Made by a program: the position numbers and the translations under genes
The notes under the pieces: model-generated
The model's database searches: none
What the model saw: the letters and a program-made list of their open reading frames with translations, nothing else
Told to the model about the DNA's origin: nothing
Shown here: piece after piece, positions 1 to 7,839 of the stretch
How positions within the stretch are numbered: position 1 is the stretch's first letter
How the letters are laid out: every line of letters begins with the position of its first letter
Source of the DNA: Desulfovibrionaceae bacterium
GTDB lineage: Bacteria; Desulfobacterota; Desulfovibrionia; Desulfovibrionales; Desulfovibrionaceae
Length of the DNA stretch: 64,000 nucleotides
Direction: 5' to 3'
Assembly: GCA_015709205.1 (NCBI GenBank)
Contig: JACCQO010000007.1
Span: 92,492 to 156,491 of the forward strand

Positions 1-10
1 CGGTCCAGCA

Positions 11-748
11 TTACGCTGCCTCCCGGTGCTGCAAGACCATACCGAAGGGACCAGCGATAGCTTTTACAGCCTGTGCCAGTTCCTTGCGGTCAACGTAGCC
101 TTCTGCTGCGAGACGATCTTTGAGCAGAGCTTCACACGCATCGACCACACGCAGCTCGGTCTCGGTCATACCGTCCCTGGCGATCTTCACGCCACGCTCC
201 TTACTGAGTTGCTTGGCATCCTTACCAAACAGAAGCGAGTACATCTGGTTGGTGAAGCGGGAGTAGTCGCGCTGACCAGGGTCATCGAGTACACGCGCCA
301 CAGTTGTGGTGAGACCGTTGCGGGTCACAGTCCCTTTGAGTCGTGCCTCGATCTGAGCCTCGGTCATACCCATACGGCGATACCGATTCACAGCACGATC
401 AATCGCTTTGGACGGGTCGATCTCTTCCTCAATGTATCGCTTGATGATCTTGTTGGCAGCGATGTGGAACTCAGGAGAGAGATACTTGGCGTAGGCCAAG
501 GCGATCTGCCAGTGACCGAAGGTGCCGCCGTAGCGACCCTTGGTGATTTTCAAAAGGTCAGATTCCTGACTTTTAAACTCCTTCGCCAGGGAAGATATGA
601 AGTCCTTGGCTCCTTCGTTAGTAAGCCACTTAACAGGCTTGTTACGTTCGACACCACCAGCGGCTTTCCACAGCGAGGTCAGGTTCACCAGTTCTCCGTC
701 GAAACAAATCTCGACGCCGTTGATGGTAGCGGGGACGGGTGTGTTCAT
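11..748 (-). CDS. KilA-N domain protein (phage/plasmid type)
   Basis: This 245-residue protein contains a KilA-N DNA-binding domain, recognised by the conserved core GRYGGTFGHWQIALAYAKYL followed by SPEFH, which sits in the middle of the domain as in phage antirepressor-like proteins. The C-terminal part is helical, charged and without a known motif. I chose the ATG at 748 because an AGGAAG ribosome site lies 11 bases before it. The frame stays open upstream to 907 and that extension looks protein-like (residues such as STVREIAKKSGMEHLLPD), so the gene could be longer or fused to a remnant. Role in transcription control of the element is inferred from the family; no partner is seen. Confidence 0.75.
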   Translation of the reverse strand: MNTPVPATINGVEICFDGELVNLTSLWKAAGGVERNKPVKWLTNEGAKDFISSLAKEFKSQESDLLKITKGRYGGTFGHWQIALAYAKYLSPEFHIAANKIIKRYIEEEIDPSKAIDRAVNRYRRMGMTEAQIEARLKGTVTRNGLTTTVARVLDDPGQRDYSRFTNQMYSLLFGKDAKQLSKERGVKIARDGMTETELRVVDACEALLKDRLAAEGYVDRKELAQAVKAIAGPFGMVLQHREAA

Positions 749-872
749 AGTCAGAACTTCTTCCTCAAGTCCCAGGTCAGGCAGGAGGTGTTCCATGCCA
801 GACTTCTTGGCGATCTCACGAACGGTGGATTCGTCATAGAAGTAGAGAAGCTGGCTAGATTCCCGTCGTTTC

Positions 873-889
873 CTACAGAAAATCTGTAG
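873..889. promoter_or_regulatory. Palindrome CTACAG-N5-CTGTAG, possible operator
   Basis: A perfect 6-bp inverted repeat with a 5-base spacer lies about 125 bases upstream of the chosen KilA-N start. It resembles a dimeric repressor site of a mobile element. No matching second copy was noticed, and it falls inside the open upstream extension of the KilA-N frame. Confidence 0.25.
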
Positions 890-1118
890 TAAAAATAACC
901 AAAGCACAAAATGAAGCCTGTCTATGCCGAGGGCAGTCTAAAAATAATATGCCACAGATTTTATGGAGAATTTGCATAGAGGAATCTAGTCCTCCTTATT
1001 CTCAACTCTTCACTCTAGCTATGCTTGGTTGTCTCATTTGAGTGTACCCTACTGAAACACTCGACACGCTCCAGGATTCAACGGTTTTCGTGTCACAATA
1101 GACTTGCTTTATTTTTTA

Positions 1119-1147
1119 TTGACACGATTCTCATTTAGGTCTAGGCT
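1119..1147 (+). promoter_or_regulatory. Putative sigma-70 promoter of the serine recombinase
   Basis: A consensus TTGACA at 1119-1124 is followed after 17 bases by TAGGCT, a weak -10 (3 of 6 matches). It lies 36 bases before the recombinase ATG and in the right direction. Confidence 0.4.
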
Positions 1148-1182
1148 CAATCGCAACACGACATTGAACCACTGGAGGGACC

Positions 1183-1734
1183 ATGAGCAAGAACATTGGA
1201 TACATCCGAGTCAGCACGGTAGATCAGAACACCGACCGCCAGCTTGACGGGGTAGAACTCGACAAGCGGTATGAGGACAAGATCAGCGGAGCCAGCACCA
1301 AGAGGCCGCAACTCCAAGCATGTCTCGACTACCTCCGTGACGGTGACACGCTCCACGTTCACAGTATGGACCGCCTCGCCAGGAGCATGAGGGACATTGA
1401 AGACCTCGTGAAGGAACTCACCGGGAGAGGCGTTACCGTCCGTTTCCACAAGGAAGGCTGGACGTTCTCCGGGAAGATGGATGCTACCCAAACGCTCCTT
1501 TTCCAGATGCTTGGGGCTGTCGCGCAGTTTGAGCGGTCGATCATCAGGGAGCGTCAGGCCGAGGGAATAGCAAAGGCCAAGGCCGCAGGGAAGTACAAGG
1601 GCAGGAAGCCCACGCTGTCACCTGAACAGGTCCAGGAGATCAAGGAAAAGGTGGCGGCAGGAGCGGAGAAGAAGGCCCTGGCGCAGGAGTACGGGGTTAG
1701 CCGTCAGACGCTCTACCGTGCTATTGCCAACTGA
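1183..1734 (+). CDS. Serine recombinase, resolvase/invertase family
   Basis: The 183-residue protein is a small serine site-specific recombinase. The N-terminal catalytic domain starts with IGYIRVSTVDQNTDRQ, where Ser11 is the expected nucleophile, and continues with the conserved stretches MDRLARSMRD and GAVAQFERSIIRERQAEGIA. The last 25 residues form the helix-turn-helix (ALAQEYGVSRQTLYRAIAN) that binds the crossover site. Length fits Tn3-type resolvases and DNA invertases. The ATG follows GGAGGG with five bases of spacing. No res or inverted crossover site was recognised beside it, so whether it resolves, inverts or integrates cannot be decided here. It lies on the lower-GC foreign segment. 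Confidence 0.92.
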   Translation: MSKNIGYIRVSTVDQNTDRQLDGVELDKRYEDKISGASTKRPQLQACLDYLRDGDTLHVHSMDRLARSMRDIEDLVKELTGRGVTVRFHKEGWTFSGKMDATQTLLFQMLGAVAQFERSIIRERQAEGIAKAKAAGKYKGRKPTLSPEQVQEIKEKVAAGAEKKALAQEYGVSRQTLYRAIAN

Positions 1735-1845
1735 GAACTATTTTCATTTATCTGTGTCATTCATCCAGTGACCGGGAAGAACAAAATGAAAGGCGGCAGG
1801 GAGAACCCATACCGCCAGTCATAAGGTTAATAAGGGGGAAGGAGC

Positions 1846-2337
1846 TTATTGTTTTTTAGACTCTTTGGCCTCGATTGCCGGAGTCGTTTGGATTTCGATT
1901 TTCCGAGCCTTGTATTTTTCCGGCTTGGGCAGTGAGATCGTCAGTACGCCCTTGTCGTATGAAGCGGATACGTCTCCATCAGCCACGCTCGGAGGCAGTC
2001 GGAATGCTCGGGTAAACGAACCGTAGCTTCGTTCGGAACGGTGATACCTGTTTTCTTTCGCGTCACCTTCGAATTTCTTCTCGCCCTTGATGGTCAACAG
2101 GCCGTTTTCCAGGGTGATCTCAACATCGGAAGGATCAACGCCAGGAAGCTCGGCAGTCAACATCACGTGGTCATCGTTTTCCGAGATTTCCACTGCGGGA
2201 AAGAGGCCTTCATGACGACGGGTGTTTATTCCGTCAAGAGAGTCACGCCAGAACTCCTCAAAGAAGCTGGCGATATCAAAAGGCCCATGATTAACAAATC
2301 CGGTCAGATTTTTAGCAGGTGAATACTTGCTAAGCAT
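1846..2337 (-). CDS. Small heat shock protein, Hsp20/alpha-crystallin family
   Basis: The 163-residue protein is an ATP-independent holdase chaperone that would bind unfolding proteins in the cytoplasm. The alpha-crystallin domain spans about residues 47-140 and shows LTAELPGVDPSDVEITLENG and the typical GVLTISLPKPE near its end. The N-terminus contains the phenylalanine-rich segment (FFEEFWRD) common in bacterial Hsp20. A strong AGGAGGT site precedes the ATG. The gene is monocistronic, converges on the recombinase gene, and has its own sigma-70-like promoter at 2393-2421. Its position on the foreign segment suggests it travels with the element. Confidence 0.93.
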   Translation of the reverse strand: MLSKYSPAKNLTGFVNHGPFDIASFFEEFWRDSLDGINTRRHEGLFPAVEISENDDHVMLTAELPGVDPSDVEITLENGLLTIKGEKKFEGDAKENRYHRSERSYGSFTRAFRLPPSVADGDVSASYDKGVLTISLPKPEKYKARKIEIQTTPAIEAKESKKQ

Positions 2338-2392
2338 GACAATACCTCCTGATATATTGTTTGGTTAAAGGGTTAAAGAGGCTTATGCGACT

Positions 2393-2421
2393 ATTAATAA
2401 ATCAGCCGAAAAAGTTGTCAA
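2393..2421 (-). promoter_or_regulatory. Putative sigma-70 promoter of hsp20
   Basis: On the minus strand a perfect TTGACA (2416-2421) is separated by 17 bases from ATTAAT (2393-2398). The distance to the hsp20 ATG is about 55 bases. No CIRCE-type inverted repeat or sigma-32 motif was recognised. Confidence 0.5.
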
Positions 2422-2577
2422 CATCTCCATGTGAATTTTTTTGTGAAAAAGTAACGTGGGCTTTGTGCTGAGAAAGGAGCCATCATCCTCTTGTCAACTG
2501 CTCCCCAAACTGCTACACCAAGACATCGGAAGCAGATATAAAAAGTCAATAATTCCGAGGGTTGCATAGCGAAAAGC

Positions 2578-2599
2578 GGGAATCCCACCCTCTCCGCCA
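2578..2599 (+). other. tRNA-Ser 3'-end fragment, probable attachment site
   Basis: The 22 bases GGGAATCCCACCCTCTCCGC plus CA look like the T-arm half, acceptor stem and CCA of a tRNA-Ser. The upstream part of a tRNA (acceptor 5' strand, D-arm and anticodon arm) is absent. A terminator of the kind that follows tRNA genes comes 10 bases later. This fits the att scar left by integration at a tRNA 3' end. Confidence 0.5.
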
Positions 2600-2609
2600 G
2601 AAAACAATG

Positions 2610-2646
2610 AAGGGCTTCAGTCTGTCGGCTGACGCCCTTATTTTTC
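2610..2646 (+). terminator. Rho-independent terminator, tRNA type
   Basis: AAGGGCTTCAG (2610-2620) pairs with CTGACGCCCTT (2629-2639) with one mismatch, around an 8-base loop, and is followed by ATTTTTCT. It presumably served the tRNA whose 3' end remains just upstream. Confidence 0.7.
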
Positions 2647-2811
2647 TACCTATTCCCGGACCAGTCGAGCATCAAGCTAACTCCCAAAGCCGATTGGCTC
2701 AAGTGGCAGGAGGAGAGACGGCGAGCCACTCAAATTCCTGCCCCCTACATCATCTTTTGCCCTCTTCTGGAAAAGGAGCCTGTGCCCCCGCGAGACCATT
2801 GGAAACATCTA

Positions 2812-3156
2812 TCAGCGACCAGCTATTCCAAGGTCACGCTTCATTACCCTTTTGAGATTTTCATGGGCCACGCATCTAGCCTTATGATTTTCATTGGAAT
2901 CAATAATAGATTGAATCGCTGTTACGACGGAAGAACTGCCAACGAGCTCACATCGTATTTGCCAGTAGGCAAAATTTTTAGATGCGACAACAGATGGATT
3001 CACTGCAGCTTGATGATAAGCCTCTAACAGTCCGACAAAGGCCTCTTTTTTTTCGTTGAATGCCAGTAGTCGCTTTTCACGGTGGACTGTCAACCAGAAT
3101 TGGACGATTGTCGCGACTAGCGCCCCAACTCCAAAAATAGACAGGTATTGCAGCAT
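2812..3156 (-). CDS. Small membrane-anchored protein, unknown
   Basis: I do not recognise this 114-residue protein. Residues 4-23 (YLSIFGVGALVATIVQFWLT) form one membrane segment, followed by a basic HREKR stretch, so the rest is probably cytoplasmic. The remainder is helical (KKEAFVGLLEAYHQAAVN and later SIIDSNENHKARC). The start at 3156 is supported by AGGAG eight bases upstream; an in-frame start 30 bases earlier lacks such a site. GC content is lower than in the neighbouring genes, and the gene lies just outside the tRNA scar, so it may be an older insertion. No operon partner. Confidence 0.6.
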   Translation of the reverse strand: MLQYLSIFGVGALVATIVQFWLTVHREKRLLAFNEKKEAFVGLLEAYHQAAVNPSVVASKNFAYWQIRCELVGSSSVVTAIQSIIDSNENHKARCVAHENLKRVMKRDLGIAGR

Positions 3157-3372
3157 ATTGACTTCTCCTGCGGTTTGAAATAGCAATCTGCATACAGAAG
3201 GTGCAATCAGTTTGAGCTATAGACGGCGGACGCTGGGGTTAACGGTACGGGCGTTACGGCAGATCACTGAGGAGAAGGCGGTGGCAAGGAAAGCACTGCT
3301 AGGCCTGCGGAGCACCTTGGCTCCCCTCGTGCAACGACGTGCAAACATATCTCCCCGCCAACCGGCCCGCCT

Positions 3373-4530
3373 TCAGCGGATCAATTCCAGATAGGCCTCG
3401 ATGCGGGTACGCAGTTGTTCCGCGTCCGCGTCGGAATAGTCGGTCTCCAGGTGCAGCAGGGGCAGCCCGAGGTCCTCTTCGACCCAGCGCTGCACCTGGC
3501 GCGACTCCGCGTTGTAGGTGTGGCAGCCGAGCCAGGTCAGGTCCACCACGCCATCCACCCGGAACGCGCGGCCCAGCTCGGCGAGGCTCTTTCGACGCCC
3601 GGGGTTCGGCGACATGCACGAGCAGGGAATGGCCAGGTAGCGCGCGGCCAGGGCCTCGTAAGGCGACATGGCCTCGTCCACCGGGATGTCCAGCGCCTTG
3701 ACCCCGGAACAGTTCTCCATGAAGACCACGCGCGCGCCCAATTCCTCGGCGATGCGCACCGCCTTTTCCGAGCCCTTGCCCACGGGCACGCCCGTGAGCA
3801 GCAGCCGGGGGCCGGGATGCGGCGCACCGTCCGGACCGGCGAGCCAGGACTCCAGGGCGGCCTCCAGGCGGGCCAACAACTCCACGTACCCTTCGATATC
3901 GACCAGAAACCCCTTGCTCTCCTGCACGGCCAGAAGGTCCAGCCCGCCGAGCGGCGAGCGGGGATCCGCGCCCAGGCGCAGGACCGCGGCCAGCTTGGCC
4001 CGCATGCGGTTGTGCAGCGCAATCTCCCGGGCCAGCGATTCCTCGTCGGCCGGGTAGGCGCCGTTGGCCACCAGAAACTCCTCCAGGGCGTGCAGCGACG
4101 CCTCCCAATAGCGCCGGGGCTCCTCGCCGCCCTGCGTGTGCGGCAACTGCATGACGTGCAGGGGCTTGAGCCTGGCCATCAGCTCGTACATTTTCTTCTT
4201 GCCGTCGCAGGTGGTCTCGGCGACCAGCACGTCGGAAAGGCCGAAAAACGGGCAGGTGTCCGTGACCGCATAGCCGTAGCTCGACTTGACGAGCGGGCAG
4301 AAGGCGGCGGGCAGCTCGCGCTCCGCCGCTTCTATGGGGGCCTGCTTCTTGCCGCACAGGCCCACGGGCACCGCGCCCGTGGCGCGAATGAGCTCCGACG
4401 GCGCATAGATGCAATACACGCCGGCCACGATGCCGCCGTTGCCGCGCACGGCGTCGAGCGCGGCGATACTCTGTTCCGGTATGGACTTGAACGCCTCGAC
4501 ACACTGCAGAACTGAAGAATCGTGACGCAT
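3373..4530 (-). CDS. Double-cubane cluster reductase-like protein (2-hydroxyacyl-CoA dehydratase family) A
   Basis: The 385-residue protein belongs to the HgdB/FldC-like 2-hydroxyacyl-CoA dehydratase family and resembles the double-cubane reductases (YjiM type), which receive low-potential electrons from an ATP-driven activase. Cysteines at 40, 59, 78, 93 and 108 match position for position the cysteines of the divergent paralogue at 4856-6133. AETTCDGKKKMYELMA is the clearest shared motif, and IPCSCMSPNPG lies in the second half. AAGGAACGAA precedes the ATG. No acyl-CoA ligase or fermentation gene is adjacent, so the substrate is unknown. It shares the intergenic region with the paralogue and probably uses the activase encoded with that gene. 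Confidence 0.8.
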   Translation of the reverse strand: MRHDSSVLQCVEAFKSIPEQSIAALDAVRGNGGIVAGVYCIYAPSELIRATGAVPVGLCGKKQAPIEAAERELPAAFCPLVKSSYGYAVTDTCPFFGLSDVLVAETTCDGKKKMYELMARLKPLHVMQLPHTQGGEEPRRYWEASLHALEEFLVANGAYPADEESLAREIALHNRMRAKLAAVLRLGADPRSPLGGLDLLAVQESKGFLVDIEGYVELLARLEAALESWLAGPDGAPHPGPRLLLTGVPVGKGSEKAVRIAEELGARVVFMENCSGVKALDIPVDEAMSPYEALAARYLAIPCSCMSPNPGRRKSLAELGRAFRVDGVVDLTWLGCHTYNAESRQVQRWVEEDLGLPLLHLETDYSDADAEQLRTRIEAYLELIR

Positions 4531-4596
4531 TTCGTTCCTTGGCCCCGCTTTCTATTATGCTTTGCCGAACACATAGCCGTAAACAACCGACTTCCA

Positions 4597-4624
4597 TTTT
4601 TATCTATCTGAACAGTTTTGTCAA
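4597..4624 (-). promoter_or_regulatory. Putative sigma-70 promoter of reductase A
   Basis: Minus-strand TTGACA (4619-4624) is spaced 16 bases from TAAAAA (4597-4602), about 67 bases before the reductase A start. A second minus-strand TTGACA lies roughly 20 bases further upstream. The 325-base divergent region is AT-rich compared with the flanking genes and contains nothing else I can name. Confidence 0.4.
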
Positions 4625-4855
4625 TCAAATTGGGATATTGAACCTGTCAACGAAACAGACGCCCCTTTGCCCCGTGAGCCGAAGAGCGACATATTCGTTC
4701 TGCAATCTCCCTTCTGAAGAACAGGTTTACGCACAATATAGACATGCTCTATTTGTAACTTCCCGAATCATCGGCCTTCCCAGTTTGACTTTGCGTGAGA
4801 ATTGGTTCCTAGTTCGCGCAATTGTAGAAAACCGCGACCCCTCCTGGAGGTAAAG

Positions 4856-6133
4856 ATGAGTGAAGCGTCGTATCACGAGATGTGGGAGAGGCTGAATCTG
4901 GACCTGTCGGCGCACGATGCCCTGCTCGAGGTGCTGGGCAAGTTCTACGGCGACATCTTCATGTCCCAGCAGGGTCGGCTGCAGGGCATGGAGTACCTGG
5001 ATTTCGTGCTCTCCGAGGTGCACGGCCTGCGCATCAAGGAACTGCGGGACGCCCAGGCCGAGGGGCGCAAGGTCGTGGGCACCTTCTGCGTGTTCGTGCC
5101 CGAGGAACTGACCCTGGCGGCGGACGCGGTGCACGTGGGATTGTGTTCGGGCGCGGACGCGGGCACCGAACTGGCCGAGAAGATGGTGCCGCGCAACACC
5201 TGCGCGCTGATCAAGTCGTTCATCGGCTTCAAGATGGCCAAGCTGTGTCCCTACACCGAATCCTGCGACCTGATCGTGGGCGAGACCACCTGCGACGGCA
5301 AGAAAAAGGCCTACGAGGCCTTTGCCGAGGTGGCGCCCATGTACGTGATGGAGGTGCCGCAGCAGAAGCGCGCTGCGGACCGGGCGCTCTTCAAGGCCGA
5401 GGTGCTGCGCTACAAGGACGAGATGGAACGGCTCACCGGCAGGACCATCACGGCGGAATCGCTGGCCAGAAGCATCAGGATCGTCAACGACAGGCGGCGC
5501 GTGCTGCAGCGCCTGAACGCCCTGCGCGCGGCCGACCCCGCGCCCATCTCGGGCCGCGACGCCCTGCTGGTCAACCAGGTCGCCTTCTACGACGACCCGG
5601 TGCGCTTCACCCAGTCCATCAACGCCCTGTGCGACCAGATGGAGCAGCGCATCGCGGCCGGAGAGGGCGTGGCCCCGGCGCACGCCCCGCGCCTGCTGCT
5701 CGCGGGCTGTCCCATGGCCGTGCCCAACTGGAAGCTGCCCTACGTGGTCGAAAGCTCGGGCGCGGTCATCGTGGGCGAGGAGTCGTGCATCGGCACGCGC
5801 AACACCCGCGACCTGGTGGACGAGTCGGGCCAGAGCCTCGACGAGATGATCGAGGCCATCGTGGACCGTTACATGCGCATCGACTGCGCCTGCTTCACGC
5901 CCAACGCCGAGCGCATGGACAACGTGGCCGCCCTGGCCAAGGCCCAGAACGCCGACGGCGTGATCCAGTATTCGCTGCTCTTCTGCCAGCCCTACGAGCA
6001 CGAGGCGATCAAGGTGGGCAAGCGGCTCGACGCCGAACAGATCCCTTCGCTGGCCATTGCCACGGACTATTCCATGGAGGACGTGGAGCAGCTCAAGACG
6101 CGCGTCGAGGCCTTCGTGGAAATGCTGAAATAG
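4856..6133 (+). CDS. Double-cubane cluster reductase-like protein (2-hydroxyacyl-CoA dehydratase family) B
   Basis: The 425-residue protein is a paralogue of the divergent gene at 3373-4530. Cysteines 78, 97, 116, 131 and 146 correspond to 40, 59, 78, 93 and 108 of that protein. GETTCDGKKKAYEAFAEVAP and IDCACFTPNAERMD mark the family. The start was chosen at 4856 because a GGAGG lies five bases before it. The ATPase activator gene follows after 54 bases, so the two form an operon in the arrangement known for HgdC/HgdAB and double-cubane systems: the activator hydrolyses ATP and passes an electron to the reductase. The physiological substrate cannot be read from the sequence. Confidence 0.82.
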   Translation: MSEASYHEMWERLNLDLSAHDALLEVLGKFYGDIFMSQQGRLQGMEYLDFVLSEVHGLRIKELRDAQAEGRKVVGTFCVFVPEELTLAADAVHVGLCSGADAGTELAEKMVPRNTCALIKSFIGFKMAKLCPYTESCDLIVGETTCDGKKKAYEAFAEVAPMYVMEVPQQKRAADRALFKAEVLRYKDEMERLTGRTITAESLARSIRIVNDRRRVLQRLNALRAADPAPISGRDALLVNQVAFYDDPVRFTQSINALCDQMEQRIAAGEGVAPAHAPRLLLAGCPMAVPNWKLPYVVESSGAVIVGEESCIGTRNTRDLVDESGQSLDEMIEAIVDRYMRIDCACFTPNAERMDNVAALAKAQNADGVIQYSLLFCQPYEHEAIKVGKRLDAEQIPSLAIATDYSMEDVEQLKTRVEAFVEMLK

Positions 6134-6140
6134 GAGACGT

Positions 6141-6173
6141 CCGTGCGGCGGGGTGCGACGCCCCGCCGCACGG
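6141..6173 (+). promoter_or_regulatory. Perfect 13-bp intercistronic hairpin between reductase and activase
   Basis: CCGTGCGGCGGGG (6141-6153) pairs perfectly with CCCCGCCGCACGG (6161-6173) around a 7-base loop. No T-run follows, so it is not a standard terminator. The activase ribosome site starts four bases later. It may limit read-through or protect the upstream mRNA so that reductase is made in excess over activase. Confidence 0.55.
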
Positions 6174-6187
6174 TGTGGAGAAAACGC

Positions 6188-6961
6188 ATGATAGCCGGAA
6201 TCGACATCGGTTCGCGCTCCATCGAGCTGGTCTGCCTTGAGGACGGGCGGAGGGTGCTCTCGCGCCGCCTGCCCACGACCTTCGACCCCCATGCCCAGCT
6301 CGCCGCGATCATGGAGGGGGTCGCGCCCCGCCGCATGGCGGCCACGGGCTACGGCCGCGAACTGGCGGCCCAGGCCCTGTCCGGCAACGGCGGCGGCGAG
6401 GTGCGCACCATCACCGAGATCAAGGCCTACGGCCTGGGCGCGGCGGCCCTGGTGCCCGAGGCGCGGACCGTGCTGGACATCGGCGGCCAGGACACCAAGG
6501 CCATCCGCCTGGGCGAGAACGGGCGCGTGCTCAAGTTCGAGATGAACGACCGTTGCGCGGCCGGAACCGGCAAGTTCCTGGAGCACGTGGCCAACGTGTT
6601 CCAGATCGCCATCGAGGAATTCGGCGCCTACGCCCTGCAGGGCGACGAGGCCCTGGCCATCAACTCCATGTGCACGGTCTTCGCCGAAACCGAGGCGACC
6701 TCGCTCATGGCCCGGGGGCACCGGCCCCAGAACATCGCGCTCGGCCTGCACGGCAGCATCGTCAAGCGCACGCTGAACATGCTCGGCCGCGTGGGGCTGG
6801 AACAGCCGCTCGTATTCGCGGGAGGCGTGGCCAACAACCCCTGCATCGTGGCGCTGCTCACCGAGGCGCTGGGCGCGGCCCCCGTCATCCCCGCCGAGCC
6901 GGACATGCTCGGGGCGCACGGCGCGGCCCTGCACGCCGCCGCCTTCGAGGCGGACGCCTAG
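6188..6961 (+). CDS. CoA-enzyme activase, ASKHA-fold ATPase with Fe-S cluster
   Basis: The 257-residue protein matches the HgdC/BadF-type activators that form a homodimer holding one [4Fe-4S] cluster. AGIDIGSRSIEL is the first phosphate-binding loop, LDIGGQDTKAIRL the second, and FAGGVANNPCIV the adenosine region. The two cluster cysteines expected per monomer are in NDRCAAGTGKFLE and NSMCTVFAETEA. The ATG at 6188 has GGAG seven bases upstream. It is cotranscribed with reductase B and is the only activase in the window, so it may also serve reductase A. Confidence 0.88.
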   Translation: MIAGIDIGSRSIELVCLEDGRRVLSRRLPTTFDPHAQLAAIMEGVAPRRMAATGYGRELAAQALSGNGGGEVRTITEIKAYGLGAAALVPEARTVLDIGGQDTKAIRLGENGRVLKFEMNDRCAAGTGKFLEHVANVFQIAIEEFGAYALQGDEALAINSMCTVFAETEATSLMARGHRPQNIALGLHGSIVKRTLNMLGRVGLEQPLVFAGGVANNPCIVALLTEALGAAPVIPAEPDMLGAHGAALHAAAFEADA

Positions 6962-7185
6962 GCGCGGTTCCCCCCAGCTTCCCCAAAAACGTCCGCCCCG
7001 GCGAGCGGGACGGCCCTGTCCCGGGCTGAAACCATGCCCCCTGCCTGCTGCATCGCCGGGGCCCGGCGCGCTCCGCAACCGCCCCCATCCCATCCGCCCA
7101 CAGGGTTGGCGATGAAGCCACGGAAGTTGCCACCCGGACGGGCCGCCCCCGGCCAATCCGTTGCCGGCAGGCGCTCCGTAACGTC

Positions 7186-7201
7186 TGGCACATGCCTTGC
7201 A
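7186..7201 (+). promoter_or_regulatory. Sigma-54 promoter (-24/-12)
   Basis: TGGCACATGCCTTGCA matches the RpoN consensus TGGCAC-N5-TTGC(A/T) in every fixed position. Transcription would start near 7212, giving a leader of about 140 bases before the first secreted-protein gene. The leader contains a short CTGCA-CCGT-TGCAG hairpin. An activator protein would be required; none is encoded next to it. The rest of the 390-base gap (6962-7351) shows nothing else recognisable. Confidence 0.72.
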
Positions 7202-7351
7202 ATTTTACAATTCAAGGTGCACACCGCTTGACCGGCAACAACCAGGAACAACTGGACTTGCCCAGGAAAACGCTGCACCGTTGCAGTGGTCGGACGAACA
7301 GGAAATACGCGGGACACAACCGTGCGCCTTCATCCAACAAGGAGACGAACA

Positions 7352-7759
7352 ATGTTGCAGAGAACACTGAAGACGTGCGCCGCCATGGCCGTGCTGTGCG
7401 CGCTCGTCTTCGCGACGTCCAACGCCTTTGCCGAGCAATACCAATGGCAGGTCCATTTCCCGAAGGGATTGGCGGGGGCGAAATGCCATATCTTCGCCAG
7501 AACCGCCAGCGGCGACCGCGGCGAGACCGTCATGAACGAAGGCGACACCTGGAAATGGCAATCCACCGTGCCGCTCACGTTTATCGACGGCTGGTGCGAA
7601 GACTACCCCGGCGGCATGATCTCCGCGAGTCGCCTGCTCAGCCGCACCTGCGACGGAACGGATTTCTCCACCAGCGCCCGTGCCGTCAAATGCACCAACG
7701 ACGTGAGCCTGCAGATCTGCATGAAGGGAAACGGCAAGGCCGGATTCTGTCCGAGATAG
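7352..7759 (+). CDS. Secreted cysteine-containing protein, paralogue 1, unknown family
   Basis: The 135-residue protein has a clear signal peptide ending near NAFA, so the mature product of about 107 residues starts EQYQWQVHFPKGLAGAKCHI. Six mature cysteines probably form disulfides in the periplasm or outside. It shares with its downstream neighbour EQYQW, HFPKGL, NEGDT, RLL, CDGTDF, CMKGNGKAGFCP and similar spacing, so the two are tandem duplicates. The shape (a Cys, then NEGDTWKW, then a second Cys) recalls beta-sandwich plant S1-type proteins, but that is only a weak resemblance. An AAGGAG ribosome site precedes the start. A sigma-54 promoter at 7186-7201 drives it. Confidence 0.75.
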   Translation: MLQRTLKTCAAMAVLCALVFATSNAFAEQYQWQVHFPKGLAGAKCHIFARTASGDRGETVMNEGDTWKWQSTVPLTFIDGWCEDYPGGMISASRLLSRTCDGTDFSTSARAVKCTNDVSLQICMKGNGKAGFCPR

Positions 7760-7839
7760 CGAGTGGCCAAGGAAGGCTTGTGCCGACCATATCGACGCCT
7801 CTCCACCCCATACTCCCGTGATGCCCAAGGAGAAAAAAC

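Larger units (their letters stand above)
1..2599. mobile_element. Right-hand end of an integrated element (partial)
   Basis: This stretch is visibly more AT-rich than the rest of the window and carries phage/plasmid type genes: a KilA-N protein and a small serine recombinase, plus an Hsp20 gene. It ends at 2578-2599, a sequence matching the 3' end of a tRNA-Ser, which is directly followed by a tRNA-type terminator. Integration into a tRNA 3' end normally leaves the intact tRNA at one end and a 3' fragment at the other. The fragment seen here implies that the intact tRNA-Ser and probably the integrase lie left of position 1. No tyrosine integrase is visible inside the window, so the boundary is inferred. 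Confidence 0.5.

Noticed and set aside
11-1734. KilA-N plus serine recombinase as a phage defence system
   Set aside because: Neither gene has defence-specific domains and they do not form an operon; a mobile-element role is simpler.
2562-2855. Small plus-strand open frame after the recombinase region
   Set aside because: It runs through the tRNA fragment and terminator, has no ribosome site and no protein-like composition.
3212-3394. Short basic plus-strand frame before reductase A
   Set aside because: Could recall a transposase remnant, but it is too short and matches nothing I can name.
4727-7156. Very long minus-strand open frame opposite the reductase and activase genes
   Set aside because: It is the antisense shadow of high-GC genes: Arg/Gly/His-rich translation without domains, while the plus strand has clear families and ribosome sites.
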